A DNA stretch of 64,000 nt from CAMAVH01 sp046297835 (lineage in GTDB: Bacteria; Pseudomonadota; Alphaproteobacteria; SMXQ01), in the NCBI GenBank assembly GCA_046297835.1, contig JBKBHI010000007.1, positions 190,426 through 254,425 of the forward strand, given 5' to 3'. The notes beneath the pieces were generated by a model. The model worked only from the letters and a program-made list of their open reading frames with translations. It did no database searches and was not told where the DNA came from. Shown piece after piece: positions 1-8,893 of the stretch. The stretch's first letter is position 1; every line of letters starts with the position of its first letter. A program made the translations under genes and the position numbers.

Positions 1-378
1 GGTCGTCGTCGACTTGCCATTGGTCCCGGTGATGCCGGCGAAACGCGCGCCGCTCTGGGCCTGGAGCAGCAGCTCCACGTCCGAGATGAGCGGCAAGCCT
101 TTCGCCTTGGCGGCGGCGGCGACCGGGTGCGCCGTGGGAAAGCTGTGGGGAATGCCCGGGCTCATGACGAGCGCGGCGGACTCTTGCAACGAGGCGGCGT
201 CGCTCAGGGGCGTCAGCGCCACGCCGGCGGCCTCGGCGGCGGCCCGCGCCTTCTCGCCGTCGTCCCAAGCCAGCACCTTCGCGCCGCCCGCCTGCAGGGC
301 GCGCGCGGCCGTCAGCCCGGACTTGCCGAGGCCGAGGACGGCGTAGGTCTGGTCTTTGACGAAAGGCAGCGAGATCAC
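1..378 (-). CDS. murD: UDP-N-acetylmuramoylalanine--D-glutamate ligase MurD, N-terminal part (cut by window edge)
   Basis: MurD adds D-glutamate to UDP-MurNAc-L-Ala in the cytoplasm during peptidoglycan precursor synthesis. Only the first 126 codons are present. The start is a GTG at 378 preceded by an AAAGGA ribosome site; the N-terminus shows a glycine-rich nucleotide-fold loop (LGLGKSG) near residue 17, and the fragment ends in the Mur-ligase ATP loop (GITGTNGKSTTT) right at base 1. It follows mraY by 15 bases, which is the usual dcw order. The reading frame runs off the left edge, so the central and C-terminal ligase domains are not visible. Family assignment is firm because of the P-loop and the position. 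Confidence 0.93.
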   Translation of the reverse strand, partial: MISLPFVKDQTYAVLGLGKSGLTAARALQAGGAKVLAWDDGEKARAAAEAAGVALTPLSDAASLQESAALVMSPGIPHSFPTAHPVAAAAKAKGLPLISDVELLLQAQSGARFAGITGTNGKSTTT

Positions 379-393
379 GGCGCGGTCGGTCCT

Positions 394-1482
394 TTAACGC
401 AGTTTGAGGCTGGAGAGGCCGGCCAGCGCCAAGATCGACGCGATGATCCAGAAGCGGATCACCACGGTCGGCTCAGCCCAGCCCTTCTTCTCGAAATGGT
501 GATGCAGCGGCGCCATGCGGAAGACGCGCTTGCCGGTGGTCTTGAACGAGATGACCTGGACGATGACGGAGATGGTCTCCAGCACGAACAGGCCGCCGAT
601 GATGGCGAGCACGATCTCGTGCTTGGTGACGACGCTGATCGCGCCAAGCGCGCCGCCGACCGAGAGCGAGCCGGTGTCGCCCATGAAGACCATGGCGGGC
701 GGGGCGTTGAACCAGAGGAATCCGAGCGACGCGCCGACCAGCGCGCCGCAGAACACCGCGAGCTCGCCGGTGCCGGGCACGTAGTTGATCTGCAGGTAGT
801 TAGAGAAGACCGCGTTGCCGACGAGATAGGAGATCAGCGCGAAGCAGCCGGCGGCGATCATGACCGGCACGATGGCGAGGCCGTCGAGGCCGTCGGTCAG
901 GTTCACGGCGTTCGACGCGCCGACCATCACGAGCGCGCCGAACGGGATGAAAATCCAGCCGAGGTTGATCAGCGCGTCCTTGATGAAGGGGATCGCCAGG
1001 CTGGTCGACAGCGGATCGCGCGTGATGTCCATGATCCACAGCGTGGCGATCAGCGCGATGGCGCATTCGGCGACCAGCTTGTATTTGCCGGGCACGCCCT
1101 TGTGGCTGCGGCGCGTGAGCTTCAGGTAATCGTCGGCGAAGCCGACCGAGCCGAATCCGATGGTAACGAGCAGCACGACCCAGACGTAGCGGTTCGACAG
1201 GTCGGCCCACAGCAGCGTGCCGGCGGCGACGCCGAACAGGATCAGCAGGCCGCCCATGGTCGGCGTGCCCTTCTTGGTCAGCAGATGGCTCTCCGGCCCG
1301 TCGGTGCGGATCGGCTGGCCGTGCGCCTGCTTGCTCTTGAGCCAGCGGATCGTCATCGGGCCGAACACGAAGCAGACGAGCAGCGCCGTCACCGTCGCGC
1401 CGCCGGTGCGGAAGGTGATGTAGCGGAACAGGTTGAACGCCGCGAATTGGTCCGCGTAGGGCGTCAGGAGGTTGTAGAGCAT
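394..1482 (-). CDS. mraY: Phospho-N-acetylmuramoyl-pentapeptide transferase MraY
   Basis: Integral membrane enzyme that moves phospho-MurNAc-pentapeptide onto undecaprenyl phosphate to make lipid I. The 362-residue protein has the usual family length and about ten hydrophobic segments. Family hallmarks are visible: the catalytic DDYLKL region near residue 115, NLTDGLDGLA near residue 195, and the HHHFEKKGW motif near residue 327. It lies 22 bases downstream of murF and 15 upstream of murD, all on one strand, so it is almost surely cotranscribed with them. Confidence 0.97.
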   Translation of the reverse strand: MLYNLLTPYADQFAAFNLFRYITFRTGGATVTALLVCFVFGPMTIRWLKSKQAHGQPIRTDGPESHLLTKKGTPTMGGLLILFGVAAGTLLWADLSNRYVWVVLLVTIGFGSVGFADDYLKLTRRSHKGVPGKYKLVAECAIALIATLWIMDITRDPLSTSLAIPFIKDALINLGWIFIPFGALVMVGASNAVNLTDGLDGLAIVPVMIAAGCFALISYLVGNAVFSNYLQINYVPGTGELAVFCGALVGASLGFLWFNAPPAMVFMGDTGSLSVGGALGAISVVTKHEIVLAIIGGLFVLETISVIVQVISFKTTGKRVFRMAPLHHHFEKKGWAEPTVVIRFWIIASILALAGLSSLKLR

Positions 1483-1504
1483 CTTCTGCGGGTGCCTTTC
1501 TGTC

Positions 1505-2938
1505 TCAGTGGCCGTTGGCGGCGGATTTGTTCGGGCTCGATCCGGCGAGCAGCTCGTCGACGATCAGGCCCATGCGGCTGCCGTGCGAGCCCTTCACCAT
1601 CACCGCGTCGCCGGGGCGCACGAGCTGGCGCACCAGCGGCAGCAGCTCTTCGGCCTTGGCGGCGTGGCCGGCGCGCTTGTCGCGCGGCAGGGCTTCGTCG
1701 AGCGCGCCCATGTCGCGCCCGGCGGTGCAGACGAGATCGGCGGCGGCGGCGACATCGTCCGCCAGATCGGCATGGATGGCGGCGGAGTCCGCGCCCAGTT
1801 CGAGCATGTCGCCGAGCACGGCGATGCGGCGGCCCCCATTGCCGACCGTGTTAGCTTTCAGCACCGCAAAAGCGGCGCGCATGGCGGCCGGGCTGGCGTT
1901 GTAGCTCTCGTCGATCAAGGTGAAGGTGCCGTCGGCCAGCGCGACCGTGTGGCGCGCGCCGCGGCCCTTGGGCGCGCTCATGCCGCCGAGCGATGCGGCG
2001 GCCTGTTCGAGATCGGCGCCGAGATGGACGGCGGCGGCGAGCACGGCGAGGCTGTTGAGCGCCCAATGGCGGCCCGGCGCGCCGATGGCGAAGGCGACGC
2101 GCTTGCCGCCGATCTCGGCCTCGATGCGGCCGCCGGTCTCGGTCGGTTCGTAGGACAGCAGCCGCGCCCACGCGCCCTGGGCGCTGCCGAAGCCGACGAC
2201 GTCCGCGCCGCGCGCCAACGCCTGGCGCGTGAGGTAGCTGAAATAGGCGTTGTCGGCGTTGAGCACGGCGACGCCGCCCGGCTCGAGTCCGGCGAAGATT
2301 TCGGCCTTGGCGGCGGCGATGTCATCGACCGAATCGAAGAATTCGAGATGCACCGCCTCGATGGTGGTGACGATCGCGACATGCGGCCGCACGAGCTGGG
2401 AGAGCGGCGTCAGTTCGCCGGCATGGTTCATGCCGAGCTCGAACACGCCGAAGCGCGCGTCTTGCGGCAGGCGCGAGAGCGACAGCGGCACACCCCAATG
2501 GTTGTTCAAGCTGCCTTCGCTGGCGTGCGCCGGCCCTTGCGCGGACAGGACGAGCTTGAGCGCTTCCTTGGTGCTGGTCTTGCCGACCGAGCCGGTGACG
2601 GCGACGATGCGGGCTTTGCTGCGCGCGCGCGCGGCGGCGGCGAGGTCGCCGAGCGCCTGCAACGGGTCGGCGACGAGCAGCAGCGAGGCGTCGGCCGGGG
2701 CGTTCTCGGGCCGGCGGGCGACCACGGCGGCGGCCGCGCCCTTGGCGAGCGCGTCGGCGGCGAAGGCGTGGCCGTCGAAGTTCGGGCCCTGGATAGCGAC
2801 GAACAGGTCGCCAGGCTTCACGCTGCGGCTGTCGATGGAGATGCCGGTCGCCGTCCAGTCGCGCGTCGGTTGGCCCTTGGTGGCGATCATCGCGTCGATC
2901 GAGGTCCAGAGAGGCCCAGTTTTATTCAGGGTGCTCAT
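1505..2938 (-). CDS. murF: UDP-MurNAc-tripeptide--D-Ala-D-Ala ligase MurF
   Basis: MurF adds the D-Ala-D-Ala dipeptide to UDP-MurNAc-tripeptide, the last cytoplasmic step before lipid I. The 477-residue protein has the Mur N-terminal domain (SIDSRSVKPGDLF near residue 35), the ATP loop VTGSVGKTSTKEAL near residue 115 and the central ligase and C-terminal domains in order. Its ATG overlaps the murE stop in an ATGA, which implies translational coupling. The fit to dcw order and the family length make this secure. Confidence 0.97.
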   Translation of the reverse strand: MSTLNKTGPLWTSIDAMIATKGQPTRDWTATGISIDSRSVKPGDLFVAIQGPNFDGHAFAADALAKGAAAAVVARRPENAPADASLLLVADPLQALGDLAAAARARSKARIVAVTGSVGKTSTKEALKLVLSAQGPAHASEGSLNNHWGVPLSLSRLPQDARFGVFELGMNHAGELTPLSQLVRPHVAIVTTIEAVHLEFFDSVDDIAAAKAEIFAGLEPGGVAVLNADNAYFSYLTRQALARGADVVGFGSAQGAWARLLSYEPTETGGRIEAEIGGKRVAFAIGAPGRHWALNSLAVLAAAVHLGADLEQAAASLGGMSAPKGRGARHTVALADGTFTLIDESYNASPAAMRAAFAVLKANTVGNGGRRIAVLGDMLELGADSAAIHADLADDVAAAADLVCTAGRDMGALDEALPRDKRAGHAAKAEELLPLVRQLVRPGDAVMVKGSHGSRMGLIVDELLAGSSPNKSAANGH

Positions 2939-4452
2939 GCGCGGCCTCCCAGCCGGGCGACGGCCTTGCGCGCCTCGTCGGCGTCGTTGAACGGGATGGT
3001 CGTCGCGCCGACGATCTGGCCTTGCTCATGGCCCTTGCCGGCGAGCACCAGCACGTCGCCGCTCCGCATCATGTCGACGGCGGCGAAGATCGCCTCCGCG
3101 CGGTCGGCGATTTCAAGCGGCTTGCCTTGCGCCGCTCCGGCGAGCACGGCGCGGCGGATCGCCGCCGGCTCCTCGCTGCGCGGGTTGTCGTCGGTGACGA
3201 TGACGACGTCGGCCAGTTCGCTGGCGATGCGGCCCATCTGCGGGCGCTTGCCGGGATCGCGGTCGCCGCCGCAGCCGAACACCACCATCAGGCGGCCGGA
3301 CGTGTGCGGACGCAGCGCGCCGAGCACGTTGGCGAGGGCGTCGGGCGTGTGCGCGTAATCGACATAGACCGCCGCGCCGGCCGGATGGCGCGCGGCGAGC
3401 TGCATGCGGCCGTCGACGCCGTCGAGGCGCTCGAGCGTGGCGAGCGCGGCGCGCGCCGAACCGCCGGCGGCGATGACGAGGCCGAGGGCGCAGGCGACGT
3501 TCATCGCCTGGAAATGGCCGACGAGCGGCAATTTGGCTTCGGCATATTCGCCGGCGACGGCGAAGGACACGCGCTGGCCGTCCGGCAGCACGTCGAGAAT
3601 GTCGAGGCGGATGTCCTTGCCCTTTTCGCCGAAGCCGAGCACGCGCTGGCCGCGCGCGGCGCAGATCGCGCGCAATTCCTCGAAGCGCAGCTCGTCGGCG
3701 TTGAGCACGGCGACGCCGCCTTCGGGCAGGATGTCGGCGAACAGCCGCGCCTTGGCGGCGAAATAGCTGTCCTCGTCGCCGTGATAGTCGAGATGGTCGC
3801 GCGTGAGGTTCGTGAAGGCGGCGGCGGCGAGGGCGAGGCCGTCGAGCCGGTATTGCGCGAGGCCATGGCTCGAGGCTTCGAGCGCGACATGCTCGACGCC
3901 GGCGACCTTCAATTCGGCAAGGGTGCGATGCAGCGCGACCGGATCTGGCGTGGTCAGCGAGCCCCCGGTCTTGAGCTTGGCGGACTGGAGGCCGAGGGTG
4001 CCGAGGCTCGCGCCATCGACGCCCATCAGCGCCCAGATCTGGCGCGTGAAGGAGACGACCGAGCTCTTGCCGTTGGTGCCGGTGACGGCGACGACGTTGT
4101 CCGGCTGCGCGCCGTAGAAGCGCGCGGCCATCAGTGCGAGCTTGCGGCGCGGATTGTCGTCGGTGACGAAGCCGAACGGACGGGCCGGCTTGTTTTCACC
4201 CTCGGCGCGGCCGACGACGATGTCGGGGGCGTCGGTGCCGGTCGGCGCGAGGATGGCGGCGGCGCCTTTGGCGATGGCGTCGGGAATGAAGCGGCGGCCG
4301 TCGAGCTTGACGCCGGGCAGGGCGGCGAACAGGAAGCCGTCGCGCACGTCGCGCGAATCGGCGGTGAGACCACCGATTTTCACGTCCGCCGTTTTGCTGC
4401 CTGCGCTCAATGCCACCGTCTCACCGGTCAAAAGCTCACTCAACGGACGCAC
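2935..4452 (-). CDS. murE: UDP-MurNAc-Ala-Glu--2,6-diaminopimelate ligase MurE
   Basis: MurE adds the third stem-peptide residue to UDP-MurNAc-L-Ala-D-Glu. At 505 residues it has the normal length; the ATP loop VTGTNGKSS is near residue 125 and the DNPRSEEP motif near residue 410. That DNPR motif is the known determinant for meso-diaminopimelate, so a Gram-negative DAP-type wall is expected. Its start overlaps the end of ftsI by 17 bases and its stop overlaps the murF start (ATGA), so expression is coupled along the cluster. Confidence 0.97.
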   Translation of the reverse strand: MRPLSELLTGETVALSAGSKTADVKIGGLTADSRDVRDGFLFAALPGVKLDGRRFIPDAIAKGAAAILAPTGTDAPDIVVGRAEGENKPARPFGFVTDDNPRRKLALMAARFYGAQPDNVVAVTGTNGKSSVVSFTRQIWALMGVDGASLGTLGLQSAKLKTGGSLTTPDPVALHRTLAELKVAGVEHVALEASSHGLAQYRLDGLALAAAAFTNLTRDHLDYHGDEDSYFAAKARLFADILPEGGVAVLNADELRFEELRAICAARGQRVLGFGEKGKDIRLDILDVLPDGQRVSFAVAGEYAEAKLPLVGHFQAMNVACALGLVIAAGGSARAALATLERLDGVDGRMQLAARHPAGAAVYVDYAHTPDALANVLGALRPHTSGRLMVVFGCGGDRDPGKRPQMGRIASELADVVIVTDDNPRSEEPAAIRRAVLAGAAQGKPLEIADRAEAIFAAVDMMRSGDVLVLAGKGHEQGQIVGATTIPFNDADEARKAVARLGGRA

Positions 4453-6145
4453 CGGCGCGTCCTTTCGGAGCCGAATAGTTCACGAACATGCGCGCCTTCA
4501 CGGCCGCGTCGTCGGCGTCGATCGGCGTGACGCCGAGAATCGGCGCGATGCGCGGAATGATGCGGCCCACCACGGGGGTCGTGACCCAGCCGGCGGTGAT
4601 GAAGCCGTGGTTCTCCTTGATCGGCTGCGGCTCGTCGATGGCGACGAGCACGACGTAGCGCGGATCGGTCATCGGGAAAGCGCTGACGAAAGACGACAGC
4701 ACGGCGCGGCGCTTGTAGCCGCCATGATCGCCGACCTTCTCGGCCGTGCCGGTCTTGCCGCCGACGAGATAGCCCGAGGCGTTGGCGTTCTTGCCCGAGC
4801 CGTTGGTGACGACCAGGCGCATCAGTTTCTGCATGTCGAGCGCGGTGCGCTGCGAGATCACCCGCGTGCCCTGCGGCGCTTCGCCGGGCGCGCGCTTGAG
4901 CAGCGTGACCGGGCGCGTGACGCCGCCGTTGGCGATGGTGACGATGCCGCTCGCCATCTGCAGCGGGCTGACGGCGATGCCGTGGCCGAAGCCGATGGTC
5001 ATGGTGTTGATCTCGCGCCATTGCGCGGGCAGCATCGGCGCGCCGACCTCGGGCAGTTCGAGCGCCGGCTTGCGCAGCAGGCCGAAGCCGCCGAGGTACT
5101 TCTTCTGCGTCTCGGCGCCGGCGGCGAGCGCCATCTTGGCCGCGCCGATGTTCGACGAATAGACCAGCACTTCGGGCAGCGTGAGCGCGCGGTTCTCGCC
5201 CCGGTAGTCGGAGATGGTGAAGCGCGAGATCTTGATCGGCTTGGACGCGTCGTAGACGCTGCCCATCGTCGCCGAGCCCGAATCGAGCGCCAGCGCCGCG
5301 GTGAACAGCTTGAACATCGAGCCCTGCTCGTAAACGCCGAGCGTGTTGCGGTTGAACAGCGTCTTGGGGTCGAGGCTGGTCGGATTGTGCGGATCGAAAT
5401 CGGGCAGCGACACCATGCCGAGCATCTCGCCGGTGCGGACGTCGATCACCATCCCCGAGCCGCCGATGGCGTTGACCCGCTTCATGCCGGTCGCGATTTC
5501 CTGTCGCAGCACGTGCTGGATGCGCAGGTCGATGGAGAGCGCGAGGCCGCGGCCGCCGCCCTTCAGAACTTCGTCGAACGAGCGCTCGATGCCGGCGAGG
5601 CCGTCGTTGTCGACGCCGGTGAAGCCGACGACATGGGCGGCGAGCGGGCCTTGCGGATAGACGCGGCGCTCGTCGCGCTGGAAATAGAGGCCGGGGATGC
5701 CGAGGCGGTTGACCTCGTATTGCTGCTTCGGCGTCAGATGGCGGCGGATCCAGACGAAGCTGCGGTTGCCGGTCATCTTGGTCTGCAGCTCGGCGAGCGA
5801 CAGGTCGGGCAGCGCCGTCATCAGCTTCTGCGCCGCGTCGCGCGAATCGAGGATCTGGCGCGGGTTGGCGTAGAGCGAGGCGGTGACGAGCGAGGTGGCG
5901 AGCAGGTTGCCGTTGCGATCGACGATGTCGGCGCGCGTCGTCGGCCAAGCGTTGCGCGCCGTGGCGGCCTGGCTTTTGGGCTCCGCGCCGCCCTGGAACA
6001 CGGTGATGTCGGCGAGGCGCGCGCCGATCACGGTAAAGGCGAGCAGGAACACCGCGCCGGTTAGCAGCAGGCGCGTGCGGCCCGTTTCGAGCGCCTGCTT
6101 GGTGGCGCCCTCAAGCTTTTGCGGATGTTGCTGGCCCATGCTCAT
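4436..6145 (-). CDS. ftsI: Division-specific transpeptidase FtsI (PBP3)
   Basis: Class B penicillin-binding protein that crosslinks septal peptidoglycan in the divisome. The ATG at 6145 is chosen because it overlaps the ftsL stop in an ATGA and leaves a 569-residue protein with one membrane anchor at about residues 27-48; the open frame upstream of it only shadows ftsL and rsmH. The dimerisation domain precedes a transpeptidase domain with the three active-site motifs: SMFK (serine nucleophile), SSN and KTGTAEK. It ends inside the first codons of murE. Confidence 0.95.
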   Translation of the reverse strand: MSMGQQHPQKLEGATKQALETGRTRLLLTGAVFLLAFTVIGARLADITVFQGGAEPKSQAATARNAWPTTRADIVDRNGNLLATSLVTASLYANPRQILDSRDAAQKLMTALPDLSLAELQTKMTGNRSFVWIRRHLTPKQQYEVNRLGIPGLYFQRDERRVYPQGPLAAHVVGFTGVDNDGLAGIERSFDEVLKGGGRGLALSIDLRIQHVLRQEIATGMKRVNAIGGSGMVIDVRTGEMLGMVSLPDFDPHNPTSLDPKTLFNRNTLGVYEQGSMFKLFTAALALDSGSATMGSVYDASKPIKISRFTISDYRGENRALTLPEVLVYSSNIGAAKMALAAGAETQKKYLGGFGLLRKPALELPEVGAPMLPAQWREINTMTIGFGHGIAVSPLQMASGIVTIANGGVTRPVTLLKRAPGEAPQGTRVISQRTALDMQKLMRLVVTNGSGKNANASGYLVGGKTGTAEKVGDHGGYKRRAVLSSFVSAFPMTDPRYVVLVAIDEPQPIKENHGFITAGWVTTPVVGRIIPRIAPILGVTPIDADDAAVKARMFVNYSAPKGRAGASVE

Positions 6146-6639
6146 CGCGCGACGCTCGCGGGAATGACCGGCACGGCTGGAATCGCTGGCGGAATCGCCG
6201 GCTTCGCGGGAGCGACCGGCGCGGCGGCGGCCGAATAGACCGGGGCTGGCGCGGTCGCCGTCGCGGGAACGTCGGGCGACACCGGGCGGCGCGGCGGCGC
6301 GATGCGCGCGATCATGCCTTCGGTCCCGGGCAGGCGGACGCCCGGCTCGATGTCGAGGCGCTCGGGCCGCATCGGCACGGTGGCGACGGCGGCATATTGC
6401 GCGGGATTGATCGGCTTCAAATGCACGAAACGCTCGTTCAGCTCTTCGAGGCGCTGGGGCTGGTTGAGATAGCTCCACTCGGCCTCGAGCACGTGAATCT
6501 GATTTTGCTCGCGAAGCGTGGCGGCATTGAGGCGCGCGAGCTCTTCTTCGAGCGCGACGACCTCGTATTTGACCTGGAACAGCGCGTAGCCGGCGAGCGC
6601 GGCGAGCAGCAACCAGAGGAAGGTGGTGCGGCCGATCAT
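6142..6639 (-). CDS. ftsL: FtsL-like divisome membrane protein
   Basis: Small bitopic protein of 165 residues: a short N-terminus, one membrane segment at about residues 6-22, then a heptad-rich coiled-coil stretch (about 27-75) that in this family pairs with FtsB and binds FtsQ in the periplasm. The C-terminal third is rich in proline and alanine and looks disordered. It sits between rsmH and ftsI with ATGA overlaps on both sides, exactly where ftsL lies in dcw clusters. Sequence similarity within FtsL is low, so position carries much of the call. Confidence 0.88.
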   Translation of the reverse strand: MIGRTTFLWLLLAALAGYALFQVKYEVVALEEELARLNAATLREQNQIHVLEAEWSYLNQPQRLEELNERFVHLKPINPAQYAAVATVPMRPERLDIEPGVRLPGTEGMIARIAPPRRPVSPDVPATATAPAPVYSAAAAPVAPAKPAIPPAIPAVPVIPASVAR

Positions 6640-7694
6640 GCGCGCGCTCCTTCCGTCTGCCAGACCGGCGCGTCGGTGCGGATCGCGCTGCGCAGGCGGG
6701 CCGAGCGCGCGCGCGGATTGCGCGCCGTCTCGTCCGCGCCGGCTTCGACCGGCTTGCGGCTGACGCCGCGGAAGCTTGGCACGGCGCCTCGTGCGCTCTC
6801 TCGGGGAAGGAGAGAGGGGAAGTGGCGCGAGGGCCGTGCCGAAGAGCCGCTGCGGGTCGCGAGGAAGGATTTGACCCGGCGGTCTTCAAGGGAATGGAAG
6901 GAGACGACGGCGAGGCGGCCGTCGGGGCGAAGGATGCGTTCGGCGGCGGCGAGGCCGCGATCGAGTTCGCCGAGTTCGTCGTTCACGGCGATGCGCAACG
7001 CCTGGAAGGTGCGGGTGGCGGGGTCGATCGTCTCGTTGCGGCGGCCGACCTTGCGGCGCACGGCCTCGCGCACGATCTCGGCGAGGCGGCCGGTGGTCTC
7101 GATGCGCGCCTCGGCGCGCGCGGCGACGATGGCGCGGGCGATGGCGCGCGACAGGCGCTCGTCGCCGTACTCGTAGATGACGTCGGCGAGCTCGGCTTCG
7201 GCCGTGTCGTTGACGAGATCGGCGGCGGTCGCGCCCGCGCTGGTGTCCATGCGCATGTCGAGCGGGCCGTCGGTGCGGAAGGAGAAGCCGCGCGCGGCCT
7301 GGTCGATCTGCATCGAGGACACGCCGATGTCGAGCGTCACGCCGTCCACCGCGTCCACGCCGACGGCGGCGAGCAACTGCTCCATGTCGCCGAAGCGGCC
7401 GGGCAGCAGCGTGAGGCGCGCGCCGTAGCGCGCCGCGAGGGCCTGGCCGGCGGCGATGGCGGAGGGGTCGCGGTCGATGCCGTAAACCTTGCAGTCGCAG
7501 GCGTCGAGCAGGGCGCGGCTATAGCCGCCGGCGCCGAACGTGCCGTCGACGAACACTTCGCCGTCCTTCGGCGCGAGGGCGGCGAGGACTTCGGTCAATA
7601 GAACGGGGATATGCGGCGCAGGGGTCGCGGCGGTGTTCGCAGACAATGATCCCATGGCGCCGTCCCGGTCCTGATCGGAGGGGGGATGGCTCAT
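6636..7694 (-). CDS. rsmH: 16S rRNA (cytosine(1402)-N(4))-methyltransferase RsmH (MraW)
   Basis: S-adenosylmethionine-dependent enzyme that methylates N4 of C1402 in the 16S rRNA decoding centre. The sequence HIPVLLTEVLAAL, the SAM-binding FVDGTFGAGGYSRA and the later RILRPDGRLAVVSFHSLEDR block are typical of MraW. The first ATG (7694) lies 7 bases after the mraZ stop and adds a 28-residue leader; an internal ATG (MGSLSAN) near residue 15 is an alternative. It overlaps ftsL by ATGA. Confidence 0.96.
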   Translation of the reverse strand: MSHPPSDQDRDGAMGSLSANTAATPAPHIPVLLTEVLAALAPKDGEVFVDGTFGAGGYSRALLDACDCKVYGIDRDPSAIAAGQALAARYGARLTLLPGRFGDMEQLLAAVGVDAVDGVTLDIGVSSMQIDQAARGFSFRTDGPLDMRMDTSAGATAADLVNDTAEAELADVIYEYGDERLSRAIARAIVAARAEARIETTGRLAEIVREAVRRKVGRRNETIDPATRTFQALRIAVNDELGELDRGLAAAERILRPDGRLAVVSFHSLEDRRVKSFLATRSGSSARPSRHFPSLLPRESARGAVPSFRGVSRKPVEAGADETARNPRARSARLRSAIRTDAPVWQTEGARA

Positions 7695-7701
7695 GGGCGT
7701 C

Positions 7702-8196
7702 TCACCGCGAGCCTTCGGAGCCGGGAGCCGTGCCCGGCGGGGCCGCCGGACGCGGACGGACCTTCACCGTCGCGCCGCGCGCGAGCAGGCGCTCGCGCGA
7801 ATTGCCGCTCTTCTTGGCGTAGGTCTCGGGCTCCCAGATCTGGAAGTGGTTGACGGCGGAGACGAACAGCGCCGTCTCGCCGATGCCGGCGTGCGCCGCG
7901 AGGGTCTGCGGCAGCATGATGCGGCCCTCGCCGTCGATCGCGAGCTGAAGCGCGTCGGCGAAGATCGTCGCCAGATCGTCGCGTTCCTCGGAGAACTGGT
8001 CGAAATCGTCGAGGTTGGCGGCCATCTGCGCCATGTCGTCGAGCGAGAAGGCCTCGATTGCCGGCTCCTTGAAGGAGCGGAAGGCGACGATGCCGTGGAC
8101 CGCCTGGCCGGCCAAGGCAGCACGGAACGGCGCCGGAACGGACACGCGGCCCTTCCGGTCGACCTTATTCGCGTAGCTGCCAAGAAATAAAGCCAC
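7702..8196 (-). CDS. mraZ: Transcriptional regulator / cell-division protein MraZ
   Basis: First gene of the dcw cluster. MraZ has two AbrB-like SpoVT motifs and in Escherichia coli binds TGGG repeats to repress its own operon. The 164-residue protein has the family N-terminus (FLGSYANKVDRKGRVSVP), the second repeat GRIMLPQTLAAHAG near residue 73, and a short charged tail. The start at 8196 is the natural one for the SYANKVD block. The TGGG array and a promoter candidate at 8279-8323 lie about 80-120 bases upstream, which suggests autoregulation. Confidence 0.95.
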   Translation of the reverse strand: MALFLGSYANKVDRKGRVSVPAPFRAALAGQAVHGIVAFRSFKEPAIEAFSLDDMAQMAANLDDFDQFSEERDDLATIFADALQLAIDGEGRIMLPQTLAAHAGIGETALFVSAVNHFQIWEPETYAKKSGNSRERLLARGATVKVRPRPAAPPGTAPGSEGSR

Positions 8197-8278
8197 AGGA
8201 CCTTCCCCGCCCTTCGCCAGAACTTCCGGCCCCCCTCGCAGGACCGCCCACCGCCCGGGCGCAGAAACGCACGTGGTT

Positions 8279-8323
8279 TGGGATAGATTGGGATATCATG
8301 GGTCTATATGGGCGTCAATGGGA
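8279..8323. promoter_or_regulatory. Five TGGG boxes at exact 10-bp spacing (predicted MraZ operator)
   Basis: TGGGA, TGGGA, TGGGT, TGGGC and TGGGA begin at 8279, 8289, 8299, 8309 and 8319 on the plus strand, so each box lies one helical turn from the next. This matches the known MraZ-binding pattern (TGGGN repeated with 5-base spacers) and lies in the leader of mraZ. Five boxes is more than the minimum described for binding. The boxes read TGGG on the strand opposite to mraZ. Confidence 0.8.
8290..8318 (-). promoter_or_regulatory. Candidate mraZ promoter overlapping the MraZ boxes
   Basis: On the minus strand TTGACG (8318-8313) and TATCCC (8295-8290) are 17 bases apart. The -35 is close to consensus and the -10 is weak. 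The elements sit inside the TGGG array, so MraZ binding would block polymerase directly. This is inferred from spacing and position only. Confidence 0.4.
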
Positions 8324-8466
8324 TCAGCTAGTAAAAGCTTGGGAATATTTGGCGTTTTCGCTTCTTGACCGGCTCCAATCCGGGAACTCGCAAGTCGAAT
8401 CCGGCGCGCGCCAGTCCATGGCGCGAGGACTGGCAATCAAACTGCCAATTTGTTCTTGATACGTTC

Positions 8467-8484
8467 TTATCCGCGGGCGGATAA
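8467..8484 (-). terminator. Hairpin downstream of rnpB, weak terminator candidate
   Basis: TTATCCG (8467-8473) and CGGATAA (8478-8484) form a 7-bp stem with a CGGG loop, about 15 bases beyond the predicted rnpB 3' end. There is no clear U-tract after it on the minus strand, so it may be a processing or partial termination site instead. Confidence 0.3.
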
Positions 8485-8498
8485 ACGGCGGAAAATAT

Positions 8499-8884
<386 letters not shown>

Positions 8885-8893
8885 GCGGAATCT

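Noticed and set aside
127..1854. Long plus-strand open frames opposite the mur genes (and similar long frames at 1508-3358, 3022-4530, 42008-45109)
   Set aside because: They are antisense shadows in GC-rich DNA; they lack family motifs, are arginine/alanine rich, and lie over well-supported genes.
6146..6889. N-terminal extension of FtsI
   Set aside because: It overlaps ftsL and rsmH in another frame; the ATGA at 6145 is the start.
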